DNA of 64,000 nt, taken from NCBI GenBank assembly GCA_019912965.1, contig JAIOHM010000036.1, positions 1 through 64,000 on the forward strand, in the 5' to 3' direction. The notes beneath the pieces were generated by a model. It ran no database searches and was not told the DNA's origin. It saw only the letters and a list, made by a program, of their open reading frames with translations. The position numbers and the translations under genes are program-made. The stretch comes from Anaerolineae bacterium. GTDB lineage: Bacteria > Chloroflexota > Anaerolineae > Aggregatilineales > Phototrophicaceae. Below, in pieces: positions 9,480-18,163 of this stretch. Each line of letters begins with the position of its first letter. The stretch's first letter is position 1.

Positions 9480-10340
9480 ATGAATTTGAAGCTCCTCTGT
9501 AGGATGTTTTTGGTTATCGTTCTGGCGGCTGTACCTGTGTGGGCGCAGGATGCCACGCCAAAAAGTTGCGATGCCGCAGGTATTCAGCAGGCCGTAGATG
9601 AATTGACAGCGGCTTATGCTGCGGATAATGGCGGTACAGATAGCACGGCGGCATTGGAAGCGGCGACGACGATGCGGGATGCACTGGATACACTGGTTGA
9701 AAGCTGTGCCAATCAACCGGAAGCGACACCCACCGCAGAACCCCTTGAAAATACCGGAATGCCAGTTGCAGGTCAGTGGCGGATTACATGGGATGAAGAA
9801 GGCACGTTTAATTGTGCGGACGGCAGCTATAACGTCTTGCGCCATAACCGACCAATCATCCTGCGGTATGAGGGCGATGCACTCCTGATGGAAGACCTGT
9901 TCATCTGGCCTATTCTCGAATTTACCGAGGCGGAAGACAGCACATATTTTTACCGCCGGAACGTGGCGCTGAACGACGGTTCTCATTTCTCCTTTGAATA
10001 TCACCTTCTGACTCTGGATGCCGAAGAAATCACTGGGACTGCGATCACCTTTTATGATCGGGTTGACTGTACGCTGGAAGGCACATTCACGCTGACCTTT
10101 GAAAATCCTGATCTGGTGTGTCTGGTCGGCGCACATCGCGGGGCTAATCTGCGTTCCGGGCCGGGAACGGACTTTGACCGGGTGGGCAGATTGGTGGCTG
10201 AAGACCTGTATGTTGTCTCCGGTCAGGTGACGGGCGATGATGGATTCGTGTGGTGGAAACTGATTGATGACGCCGGGTGGATACGGTCGGATTTGGTCGA
10301 AGAAACAACTTTGTGCGCTACCGTGCCGGAAAGTGAATAG
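9480..10340 (+). CDS. Secreted SH3b-domain protein
   Basis: A 286-residue exported protein. Residues 1-23 form a signal peptide (LLCRMFLVIVLAAVPVWAQ, cleavage after AQ). A four-helix-type region with two cysteines follows (about 25-80), then a Thr/Pro linker, a beta-rich domain of unknown fold, and a C-terminal bacterial SH3 domain around residues 215-275 recognised by HRGANLRSGPGTDFDRVGRL and GWIRSDLV. SH3b domains bind peptidoglycan or other surface ligands. The start at 9480 has GGGGGACG before it; a start 21 bases earlier is also open. It is on the opposite strand from the phage-like genes on both sides, so it has been inserted into, or the phage genes rearranged around, this locus. Confidence 0.75.
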   Translation: MNLKLLCRMFLVIVLAAVPVWAQDATPKSCDAAGIQQAVDELTAAYAADNGGTDSTAALEAATTMRDALDTLVESCANQPEATPTAEPLENTGMPVAGQWRITWDEEGTFNCADGSYNVLRHNRPIILRYEGDALLMEDLFIWPILEFTEAEDSTYFYRRNVALNDGSHFSFEYHLLTLDAEEITGTAITFYDRVDCTLEGTFTLTFENPDLVCLVGAHRGANLRSGPGTDFDRVGRLVAEDLYVVSGQVTGDDGFVWWKLIDDAGWIRSDLVEETTLCATVPESE

Positions 10341-10349
10341 ACTATGTTG

Positions 10350-10400
10350 CCCTCACCCCAGCCCCTCTCCCCACCGCTGAGTACAGCTAGGAGAGGGGAA
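10350..10400. repeat. C-rich palindromic dispersed repeat, copy 3
   Basis: CCTCACCCCAGCCCCTCTCC, a loop that contains GCTGAGTACAGC, then GGAGAGGGGAAC. It lies between convergent genes, so the hairpin may also terminate transcription. Confidence 0.75.
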
Positions 10401-10456
10401 CAAAACGCAGCAGGGAGGATGTGGTTTGCTGGAAAGTGTTGGGTGGCGAACGGGTT

Positions 10457-11254
10457 TCATAGCTTCACCCCAATGCGGTGGAAGGGCGCGAGGGCAGCGA
10501 TGAGATCAGCCGGGAGGGATTGGAAGGCGGCGGTGTCCGGTTGTTTGTAGAGCCATGATGCCCAACGCAAGGCCAGCGATTCGATTTCGGCGGGCGGTTG
10601 GTAGGTATAGATGAGTGTGTTCTGGGCATGGGCAGCGGCGGTTGTGCCGTTGACGCCGCGCGAGACGGTGAGGACGTTGGTGGATGTGTTGACCGCCAGC
10701 ACGCGCAGATATTCATCTTCAATTCTGAGCAAATGACCGACCTGAAAACGGGGTGTTTCAAGGGCGGAATCCGCGCCATCGGTATCGGCAACGGTGAGCG
10801 AAGCGGCGGAATCGCTGAGGGGATTGTTTTGTACGGTGTCAGCGGAATTGCGCCACATTTCGGACGGGTGATCGTGATACCCCCAGATTCCGGTGACGGT
10901 GATGGCTTGCAAAGGGAAGGCATCCCACGTAAAGCGGCTGCTTCCGGTTAGGTAGAGCAGGCTGTGGGGCGCTTCATCCGGGGCGGCGATGACATCGGCT
11001 AAGGGGATGGTGCTGCCGTCGCCGTTGGTGAGTGTGAGCAGTTGGAGCAGGTCACCATCGAGTAACAGTTCGGCGGAGGCGGTGACGGTGTGCTGCAGGG
11101 CGGCGCGGCGTGGACTGAAACGGCGTCCGGCGGCGCGTTCGATTTGGGCAGAGGCGGCATTCAAGGTATTGAGCAGGCGGGCATCGTCAGCGGTTTCGGC
11201 GGCGGCGAGGTTGAGACGGGCGCGGAGACGGTCAAGTGTGGAGAGGGGATGCAT
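10457..11254 (-). CDS. Phage head-tail connector-like protein
   Basis: A 265-residue protein. The N-terminal region (LSTLDRLRARLNLA, then DDARLLNTLNAASAQIERAAGRRF) is the usual helical start of gp6-type head-tail connector or adaptor proteins, where helices pack around the portal. The C-terminal end (IESLALRWASWLYKQPDTAAF, then FHRIGVKL) continues that pattern. Between them is an insertion of about 130 residues that includes a beta-rich segment FQVGHLLRIEDEYLRVLAV and a TVSRGVNGTTAAAHAQ repeat seen in phage surface proteins. The leader is GGACTCCCC-ATG, close to that of the other cluster genes. No portal, capsid, terminase or tape-measure gene is present in the window. Confidence 0.6.
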   Translation of the reverse strand: MHPLSTLDRLRARLNLAAAETADDARLLNTLNAASAQIERAAGRRFSPRRAALQHTVTASAELLLDGDLLQLLTLTNGDGSTIPLADVIAAPDEAPHSLLYLTGSSRFTWDAFPLQAITVTGIWGYHDHPSEMWRNSADTVQNNPLSDSAASLTVADTDGADSALETPRFQVGHLLRIEDEYLRVLAVNTSTNVLTVSRGVNGTTAAAHAQNTLIYTYQPPAEIESLALRWASWLYKQPDTAAFQSLPADLIAALAPFHRIGVKL

Positions 11255-11776
11255 GGGGAGTCCTTTTCAAGTGCCAGGTACGAGGTGCTAGGTGCTAAGT
11301 GAAAGCGGGGTGGTTATTGGTTGTTGGCTTTTAGTTCTTGGTTCTTGGTAAGGGACATTGCGAGATTTGCGGCGAAGGTTTTGTCACAAATGACAATGGT
11401 TTGAGGGGAAATGTCGTCAATGTCGTCAATGTCGGGACAGTTATCAGTTGTCAGTTATCGGTTTTCGGTTTTCAGTAAAATACGGGAAAAGTTTGCGGCG
11501 ATTGCGATTGCGAAATAAGGTTTGCGCGCAAAGGGCGGGATTGTCGTCGTCTTTATCGGGCAGTAGTGGGCGACAACCGGGGTGGGATTGCAAAGCAGCA
11601 CAATCCGATAATCAGCATAGAACAAGAATTCGCATTCGTCAATTCGGGAGGGGTTGGGGATTGGTCAGGAATGGGTTAGAAAATTTATTTATATTTCAGA
11701 CGAAATGTGGCAAGGTTGGCAGGCAATCAGCATAATTAATGATGCAATAGCAACCAGTGAGCAGGATGGGAAAATT
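11255..11776. repeat. 522-base repeat-rich spacer
   Basis: No gene is supported. From left to right: AGGTGCT-type heptamers (11270-11300), TTATTGG/TTCTTGG heptamers (11312-11347), a TTTGTCACAAATGACAA palindrome near 11380 followed by nonamers ATGTCGTCA x2-3 (11410-11435), TATCAGT heptamers (11438-11475), then GCGATT units and an inverted TTTGCGCGCAAA near 11495-11525. The rest, up to 11776, should hold the promoter of the TIR-WD40 gene. A longer reading frame from 11654 adds 41 poor residues and is not preferred. Confidence 0.75.
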
Positions 11777-14677
11777 ATGCCAGATATTTTTATTTCGTAT
11801 TCCCGGCGGGACAAAGCGTTCGTGGAGCAGTTGTTCAACACGATGAAACAAGCAGAGCGCGATGTGTGGGTGGATTGGGACGACATTCCATCGGCATCTG
11901 ACTGGCAGAAAGAAATCAACGAGGGCATTGAAGAAGCGCACACCTTCATCTTCGTCATCAGCCCGGATTCGGTGAATTCGCCCTACTGCCGCCAAGAAGT
12001 GGAATATGCCGCTGCACGAAAGAAGCGGGTTATCCCGATCCTGTACCGCGAAGTGCCGGATGGAGACGATGCCAAGATGCATTCGGCGGTGTCGTCGCAC
12101 AACTGGATCATGATGCGGGACGGGCAAGAAACGCTGGAGACTAAATTCCCTGACCTGCTGAAAACAATTGACACCGATCTGGATTATGTGAAGATGCACC
12201 GTCGGGTGTTCGTCAAGGCACAGGAATGGGATAACCATCACCGGGAAACCAGTTATCTGCTGAAAGGTGCAGAACTTGCGGCGGCCTCCAAGTGGCTGGA
12301 GACGGCGGATACCAAAGACCCCGACCCAATGCCGCTGCATTCGACGTATATTATCGCCAGTCGCAATGCCCAACGGAAGCAGTCACGGCAGTTATTGATA
12401 GCAGCATTAGCAGCGGTGGTGGTGTCGCTGGTACTGGCAATCTTTGCCATCAACCGGGCTTTCGTGGCGGAAAATCAAAAAGCGATCGCGGTGACAGCAC
12501 AAAGTATCGCCGTAGCGGAAGCCGACAGCCGCGCAACGCAAGAGTCGATTGCGGTAACAGCCCAAAACCGCGCGGAAGAACAGGCGGCGATTGCCCAAAC
12601 GCAGCAGACGATTGCCGAAACCGAGGAAGCGCGGGCAGAACGCGAAGCCGCCCTCGCGCGCAGCCAAGCCTTAGCAGCAGGCGCGAGGAACGCCGCGACG
12701 CAAAATCAGCTTACCGCGCTGGCATTGGCGCTGGAGGCGATCAATATTGAAAATCCGCCGCTGGCTGCCCAGCGTACTTTAGCTGAACTGGCTTACAACC
12801 CCGGCCCAGCTTTTGCATTTGTTCCGCCGAATGGTGAAGGGATACTGGGCATCAGCGCGGATGGCCGGATACTTTCACAAACATCAACAGGCGAAATCGT
12901 TCTTTGGGATGGTATTCAGCATCAAGTCTTGCTGACATTCCCCGAAGCGGTAACGGACTGGCAAGATCGTGCGGTATTTAGCCCGGATGGACTTTGGGTC
13001 GCAACCACATCAATGGACGATGGCATTATCTTATGGGATACCACCACCGGAGAAACCGTTTGGAAGCTCAACAACGGCGGCAACTTATGGCGAACCATCG
13101 TTTTTGACCAAACGGCAACCCGCTTGCTCACGATGACCCCCAACAAAGAAGTGGTGGTTTGGGATATTGAAAGCCGAAGCATTTTGCGGCGGATTTCGTC
13201 CGATACCAGAATGGTGTTTGATGAGAGTACTTTAAGCCCGGATGGGCAGCTTTTGGCAATTAGCGATGTGACTGGTCAGATTAGGGTGTTCCCGGTGGAT
13301 GGCGATGCCCCCGCGCAAACACTTGTGGTAGGCAGCCGTGTCCTCAACCTCTCATTTACCCCTGATGGAACACGCTTAGCACTCCTCAGTGAATTTGGTG
13401 AGCTGGCGATTTTCGACGTTAGCAGCGGCGAGATTTCCCGAACATTTCCCAAGATAGATAATACGGTATTTACCAGCATGAGTTTTAACGCATCCGGCAC
13501 GACGCTTGTATTGGGCGGTGCATCTGGCAACATTACCATTTGGGAAATTGAAAGCGATGCCCTGCCTCAGCAGTTCACTGGTCATGGAGCCGCGATTGAT
13601 TATGTGTTGTTCAGCCTAGATGAGCGATTCATTATTTCGCGGTCATTTATAGATAATTCGGTGGTGTACTGGGATCGGAGCAATGGGGAGATCATAGACC
13701 AGTCCGAACCCACAACCGCACTGCTTGGGGACATCCACCTCAATCGTGATAACACACTGATCGTAATGACCGATGAAACCACTGAGCGCGCCAGCCTTTT
13801 GGATGCCAACACATGGGAACTGCTGCATACTTTTGGCGACGAGGCACACCCCACAGTCCGAGCCAATTTTAGCGCGGACGATCAGGAAATCTTGACGGCA
13901 GGTTTCGACGGAACAATTACCGTATGGAATGCCACAGATGGCAGCATCATCCGCAGCTTTATGACTGTGCCTTGCCGTGATGCAATTTTCAGCGATGACA
14001 GTGTTTATCTGGTCACAAACCACGATGACAATATATGGACGCTGTGGGATGTGCGTACTGGCGCACAAGTATGGTCGATGCCGGGGAAAACTACATGGGC
14101 GGACATTAAGTTTACGCCGGATAAGAGCCAAATACTGGTAACCGTGGATCAAGATGTCGTGATGTTAAAAGTGGCGGATGGCAGCGAAGTCTGGCGGCAG
14201 AATTTTCGAGATGCAGTGGTCACCATGTTTGCGACCTTTAATCAAGACGGCAGCGAAGCACTAATCGGTACAGGAGCCGGGGTGGTGGTGCTGCTGAATA
14301 CGGCTGATGGAAGCGTGATTCGAACCTATGCCGAACACACCGGTTTCATCACCGCAGTGGCGTTTAGTCCGGATGAAAACAGCATCCTATCCGGCGATCT
14401 TAATCAGACAGTGATCTGGTGGGACAAGGCAACTGGGCAATCCCTTCATACGTATTCGGGGCTGCCCTTTATACCTGCGCGATTAGCACTTAACCCTGAA
14501 ACGCACACTTTATTTGTCGGACTGGCAGACGGCGCATTCATGCGACTGCGGGCGGATACGCTGGAGAGTTTGAAACAGTGGACGCTGGATAACCGGTTGG
14601 TGCGTCCGTTAGACTGCGATGAGCAGCGGCTGTATGATGTGCAACTATCGGCAGACTGTGACCAAACAGGGGGATAA
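11777..14677 (+). CDS. TIR domain - transmembrane - coiled coil - WD40 protein
   Basis: A 966-residue protein. TIR domain at 1-130: DIFISYSRRD, then WVDWDDIP, FIFVISPDSVNSPYCRQEVEYA with the putative catalytic Glu74, and KRVIPILYREV. A conserved linker (130-200) leads to a single membrane helix at about 205-226, an Ala/Glu/Gln-rich coiled coil (230-300), and from about 345 a long beta-propeller region with many WD40-like blades (LSPDGQLLAIS, SFTPDGTRLALLS, FSPDENSILSGD). TIR domains of this type often cleave NAD. The arrangement suggests the propeller senses something outside or at the membrane and the TIR domain acts inside. The chosen ATG has GGATGGG upstream. A small gene follows two bases after the stop. 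Confidence 0.85.
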   Translation: MPDIFISYSRRDKAFVEQLFNTMKQAERDVWVDWDDIPSASDWQKEINEGIEEAHTFIFVISPDSVNSPYCRQEVEYAAARKKRVIPILYREVPDGDDAKMHSAVSSHNWIMMRDGQETLETKFPDLLKTIDTDLDYVKMHRRVFVKAQEWDNHHRETSYLLKGAELAAASKWLETADTKDPDPMPLHSTYIIASRNAQRKQSRQLLIAALAAVVVSLVLAIFAINRAFVAENQKAIAVTAQSIAVAEADSRATQESIAVTAQNRAEEQAAIAQTQQTIAETEEARAEREAALARSQALAAGARNAATQNQLTALALALEAINIENPPLAAQRTLAELAYNPGPAFAFVPPNGEGILGISADGRILSQTSTGEIVLWDGIQHQVLLTFPEAVTDWQDRAVFSPDGLWVATTSMDDGIILWDTTTGETVWKLNNGGNLWRTIVFDQTATRLLTMTPNKEVVVWDIESRSILRRISSDTRMVFDESTLSPDGQLLAISDVTGQIRVFPVDGDAPAQTLVVGSRVLNLSFTPDGTRLALLSEFGELAIFDVSSGEISRTFPKIDNTVFTSMSFNASGTTLVLGGASGNITIWEIESDALPQQFTGHGAAIDYVLFSLDERFIISRSFIDNSVVYWDRSNGEIIDQSEPTTALLGDIHLNRDNTLIVMTDETTERASLLDANTWELLHTFGDEAHPTVRANFSADDQEILTAGFDGTITVWNATDGSIIRSFMTVPCRDAIFSDDSVYLVTNHDDNIWTLWDVRTGAQVWSMPGKTTWADIKFTPDKSQILVTVDQDVVMLKVADGSEVWRQNFRDAVVTMFATFNQDGSEALIGTGAGVVVLLNTADGSVIRTYAEHTGFITAVAFSPDENSILSGDLNQTVIWWDKATGQSLHTYSGLPFIPARLALNPETHTLFVGLADGAFMRLRADTLESLKQWTLDNRLVRPLDCDEQRLYDVQLSADCDQTGG

Positions 14678-14679
14678 GG

Positions 14680-15021
14680 ATGGACACAGGCAAATTAGCG
14701 GAGCTTTTGAATGCGCCAGCGGGCGGGGTCTTTTCGGTCACGAATATTCAGTTGTTGAGTTGGGGGAATGATCTGACGTTCGACTGTTTGTATGAACCGG
14801 AAGGATTGCCCGCCCTTCCTTTTAAGATGACACTGAACGACTGCCGGGAATTGCAGTGGCGGGTGTATGCTCATCTGAAGCACCCGGAGGATAAAACGCT
14901 GCCCGTCGCCATGCTGGTCAATTTGCGACTGGGGACGGATAACCATCGCAAACCGCTGCATATGCTGACGGATTTCTTTGGGCTGACGGTCAGTTATGGG
15001 ACGTTGATGGTGGTTTCGTAA
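14680..15021 (+). CDS. Small unknown protein coupled to the TIR-WD40 gene
   Basis: A 113-residue soluble protein I do not recognise. It has no signal peptide or membrane helix and looks like a compact alpha/beta domain: GVFSVTNIQLLSWGNDLTFDC, PFKMTLNDCRELQWRVYAH, ending FFGLTVSYGTLMVVS. Its ATG is only two bases after the TIR-WD40 stop codon and GGGGGATAAGG precedes it, so the two are translationally coupled and probably made together. Such tight coupling is typical of a partner, regulator or inhibitor of the large protein, but no direct evidence shows which. The 3' end converges with the histidine kinase gene, leaving a 2-base gap. Confidence 0.6.
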   Translation: MDTGKLAELLNAPAGGVFSVTNIQLLSWGNDLTFDCLYEPEGLPALPFKMTLNDCRELQWRVYAHLKHPEDKTLPVAMLVNLRLGTDNHRKPLHMLTDFFGLTVSYGTLMVVS

Positions 15022-15023
15022 GT

Positions 15024-17054
15024 TCATCCCGGCAGTGGAAGCTGTATCACAAAGGTGCTGCCCACATTGGGAGTGCTTTCAACGGTAATCGTGCCGTAAT
15101 GCATTTCGAGGATGCGTTTGGTGATCGATAAACCCAATCCCGTGCCGCGCTCTGTCCGGGCTTGATCGACCCGATAAAGCGGCGTGAATATTTTCTCGAT
15201 TTCGTGTTTGGGGATGCCCATGCCCGTGTCCTGTATACGCAGGTGAACCTGATTGGCGGCACAGCTTAAAGCGACGGTGATTGTCCCGTTTGCCGGGGTG
15301 TATTGAACCGCATTTTTGACAACCTCCCGAATGGCGCGGGCGAGTTTTTCGGCATCGCCCATGATGTGTGGAACGACGGCTAACTGGCGATTCCATTGCA
15401 GCGGTTTTTGCCGGGAAGCGGTTGCCACATCCTGCACTGTATCTTCGGTGATTTGCTTCAGGTCAAGAGATACGCGATGAGCATCGGACTCGCTTTCCAG
15501 CTTCACAAGATAGATCAGATCATCCATCATCGCGCTAATCACATCGGCCTGTTCTTCTATCTGCGCCGCTAACTGGCCTTTCCGGGTATCATCGGTGGCT
15601 TTTTGTACCAGATACGCCTTGACTTTAATGATGGATAGTGGGGTTCTGAACTCGTGTCCAATATCGCGGATGAAGGTTTCGAGCATCCGCGTTCGGGCTT
15701 GTTCCAGCCGCAGGTCAAATTCATATTTACGGGTGCGCTTCTGTTCGGTAATGTCCTCCTGAACGAGGACAAAATTATGGACGCCATCGCCTGTTTTGAT
15801 GGGTAAAAGCGCGACAATCGTCTCGTAGGGCTGACCATCCTGCTTACGCTGAGTGAGTTCCCCCTGCCATGAAATCTTGTTGGAAATCGCTTCCCAAATC
15901 GGTTGATACCCGGATTCCGGCAGCAAAAAAGCGAGCGATTTTCCGATGACATCCTCGGCTTTATAACCGGAAACGTGGACAAAAGCGCCGTTCACAAATT
16001 CGATGATGGCTTCCTCGTTCAGAATGCCGATCATGCTGTCGCTGTGCTGAATGGCGTCCGAGAGCTTGCGAATGGTATCCAGTTCGCGCTGGTAGGCCGC
16101 CAGATGCCCGATGGTGATGCCGTACAGCCTTAACAACTCCGGCTGATAATCTTTCAAATCGCGCTGGTTGATGAAGTTATCGGCAGCCATGAAGCCGATA
16201 AAACGCCCGCGATACAACAACGGCACCGAAATATGCCAACCGTAGCCAACCACCTGAGAAGCATGGTTATAAATTGGGGCGTTGTTTTGGATCACAAAAA
16301 GGGTGTTTTTGCCCTCGACGAATTCCATCACATAGGTATCGACATATGACCATTTGCTGCCGCGTTCATCCCGAATCGCGCCTTTCTCGTCTACGCCATA
16401 TGTCCCGGTTACGACCTGTGTTTCTTCGTCCTGAAGCCAAATGCTTAGACGGTCAAAACCGAGCTTTTCCATGCCCAACTGAACGCCGATTTTGCAAAGT
16501 TCATACAGCGATTTGGCTTCCGCCATCTGGAGATTGATTTCGTTAAGCTGTTTGAGTTTTTCCCGGAAGTGAAAATTGGCATCTTCGCGGCGGCTCAATT
16601 CGCGCCATAATTTTTTCCGCAGCGAGAGGTCTTCCAATGTGTATTGCAATACTGTGCCATCGCTATCAACATGAATTACGCGCTGATATACCCGTATGGG
16701 CAGACGGTATCCATCATGATGCCGATACGCGCAGGTATACATGTGTTCCTGACTGGTATTCTGCACATAAGTCACATGGTTTTGGGGCAAATCGTCGGAC
16801 GTGATTTCAATCTCGTCGATGCGATGCTGGCGCAGTTCATCCTGGGTGAAGCCTAATAAAGCAAGGGCTTGCGGGCTGGCGTCCTCGATTTTTCCGGTAG
16901 ATTGATGCACACAAAGAAAAGCATTTCCCCCGTATTCATCCAGATTACCGTTATTGGCGGCATGGTCGATTAACTGGTTTAACCCAATATAGTCCCGTTC
17001 AACGGCTTCTAGCTGTTCAACGCGATCCTGTAAACGCTTCAAGTCATTATTCAT
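15024..17054 (-). CDS. PAS-GAF-PAS sensor histidine kinase, orphan
   Basis: A 676-residue cytoplasmic sensor kinase with no transmembrane segment. After a short N-terminal coiled coil come a PAS domain (about 40-150), a GAF domain (about 170-330; VQLGMEKLGFDRLSIWL), a second PAS (about 335-450), then HisKA with IGHEFRTPLS and phospho-acceptor His467, and a HATPase with N box VVKNAVQYTP, DTGMGIP and GTGLGLS. The family autophosphorylates His and passes phosphate to a response regulator. No response regulator gene is adjacent, so the partner must be elsewhere. It is divergent from the merR-type gene at 17238. The missing membrane helix means the signal is intracellular. Confidence 0.92.
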   Translation of the reverse strand: MNNDLKRLQDRVEQLEAVERDYIGLNQLIDHAANNGNLDEYGGNAFLCVHQSTGKIEDASPQALALLGFTQDELRQHRIDEIEITSDDLPQNHVTYVQNTSQEHMYTCAYRHHDGYRLPIRVYQRVIHVDSDGTVLQYTLEDLSLRKKLWRELSRREDANFHFREKLKQLNEINLQMAEAKSLYELCKIGVQLGMEKLGFDRLSIWLQDEETQVVTGTYGVDEKGAIRDERGSKWSYVDTYVMEFVEGKNTLFVIQNNAPIYNHASQVVGYGWHISVPLLYRGRFIGFMAADNFINQRDLKDYQPELLRLYGITIGHLAAYQRELDTIRKLSDAIQHSDSMIGILNEEAIIEFVNGAFVHVSGYKAEDVIGKSLAFLLPESGYQPIWEAISNKISWQGELTQRKQDGQPYETIVALLPIKTGDGVHNFVLVQEDITEQKRTRKYEFDLRLEQARTRMLETFIRDIGHEFRTPLSIIKVKAYLVQKATDDTRKGQLAAQIEEQADVISAMMDDLIYLVKLESESDAHRVSLDLKQITEDTVQDVATASRQKPLQWNRQLAVVPHIMGDAEKLARAIREVVKNAVQYTPANGTITVALSCAANQVHLRIQDTGMGIPKHEIEKIFTPLYRVDQARTERGTGLGLSITKRILEMHYGTITVESTPNVGSTFVIQLPLPG

Positions 17055-17176
17055 CTTTTACAGCCTAAAAAATCAAAATTTTATACTTGCCAACTCATCG
17101 CTGTCTGTCAATCGTACAATAACCGAACATGGGGATATGTGTACTATACAGTTTATGAGTAAAAGATGAGAAGGGC

Positions 17177-17207
17177 TTGAGGTTCACGTAACGGAAACGT
17201 TTAGGAT
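17177..17207 (+). promoter_or_regulatory. MerR-type promoter with 19-base spacer
   Basis: TTGAGG (-35-like) and TAGGAT (-10-like) are separated by exactly 19 bases, one or two more than optimal, the hallmark of promoters controlled by MerR-family regulators. The spacer contains ACGT-AACGGAA-ACGT, a partial inverted repeat. It lies 31 bases before the MerR start, so the regulator most likely controls itself. Confidence 0.7.
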
Positions 17208-17237
17208 AGGGCTATCGGTGAGAAGGATGGATCAGCC

Positions 17238-18092
17238 ATGTTTACGGTGGGCGAATTTTCACGACTGGCGCAGGTTTCCAAACGGCTGCTGCGTTACTAC
17301 GATGAAATCGGCCTGTTGAAGCCGGTTCATATCGACAAATCCACAGGCTACCGTTCCTACAGCGCGGAGCAGATGCCGCTGTTGAACCGTATTCTGGCGC
17401 TGAAGGATTTGGGATTATCGCTTGACCAAATCCGGCGGATGCTGCACGACAACATTTCAACTGAGGAAATTCAGGGGATGCTGCTGCTGAAGAAAGCTGA
17501 AATCGAACAGCAGTTACAAGCTGAGATGAAGCGGATTCGGAATATCGAATCGCGGTTGCAATCCATCCGTAATGCGGAGGCCAACCGCCCGCTGAACGTG
17601 GTCATCAAGCAGATGCCCGCCCAACCAGTTCTGAGCGTCCGCACGATGGTGGAAACCTTTGAAGATGGATTAACCCTCTTTGGGCAAATCCGGTCGGCAC
17701 TGCCGGGAAAAAGTGGTTATGGATTGTCGTTCTGTATGTGCCACAGCGAAGAAATCGTTGAGCGCGATATGGATTTAGAAATGGGCTGTCTGATTGAGGC
17801 CAAAAGTCATACGCCCGTTCCGCTGCATGATGCGCTGCAACTGCGTTTTCGTGAACTGCCCGCCGTCGAGACGATGGCGACGATTGTCGTCACCGGGGCG
17901 CTGGAAACTATCCACACCGGGTACACCGAAATCGGCACATGGGCGGAGACCAACGGCTACCGATTCGCAGGTACACCACGCGAAATTTCGCTGCAAGTTC
18001 CGCAGCGGGCGGACGGCAGCGATTTGATTACGGAAATTCAGCTTCCGGTATTGCAAGCAACCTCACCCCCTAGCCCCCTCTCCACTGCGTAG
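17238..18092 (+). CDS. MerR-family transcription regulator with GyrI-like effector domain
   Basis: A 284-residue regulator. Residues 1-75 are the MerR winged helix: FTVGEFSRLAQVSKRLLRYY, DEIGLLKPVHIDKSTGYRSY. A coiled coil follows (about 80-115), then an effector-binding domain (about 120-270) of the GyrI/BmrR type found in multidrug-sensing members. MerR proteins bind between -35 and -10 elements and untwist the promoter on ligand binding; a matching promoter lies directly upstream. The last residues (ATSPPSPLSTA) are encoded by the dispersed C-rich repeat, so the native C-terminus has been changed or extended. Probably co-transcribed with the DUF1772-like gene 71 bases downstream. Confidence 0.9.
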   Translation: MFTVGEFSRLAQVSKRLLRYYDEIGLLKPVHIDKSTGYRSYSAEQMPLLNRILALKDLGLSLDQIRRMLHDNISTEEIQGMLLLKKAEIEQQLQAEMKRIRNIESRLQSIRNAEANRPLNVVIKQMPAQPVLSVRTMVETFEDGLTLFGQIRSALPGKSGYGLSFCMCHSEEIVERDMDLEMGCLIEAKSHTPVPLHDALQLRFRELPAVETMATIVVTGALETIHTGYTEIGTWAETNGYRFAGTPREISLQVPQRADGSDLITEIQLPVLQATSPPSPLSTA

Positions 18093-18106
18093 CGAGGGGG
18101 AATAAA
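18060..18106. repeat. C-rich palindromic dispersed repeat, copy 4, inside a coding end
   Basis: CCTCACCCCCTAGCCCCCTC with a CCACTGCGTAGCG loop and GAGGGGGAATAAAG. It overlaps the last codons and stop of the MerR-type gene, unlike the other copies. Confidence 0.8.
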
Positions 18107-18163
18107 GATAAGATTCTCGTATCAAAGCGCAGTTTTCGGCTGCGCTGATCAAGGAGGATGTAA

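Noticed and set aside
9465..10136. 223-codon minus-strand frame
   Set aside because: Antisense to the SH3b protein, which has a signal peptide and a conserved domain.
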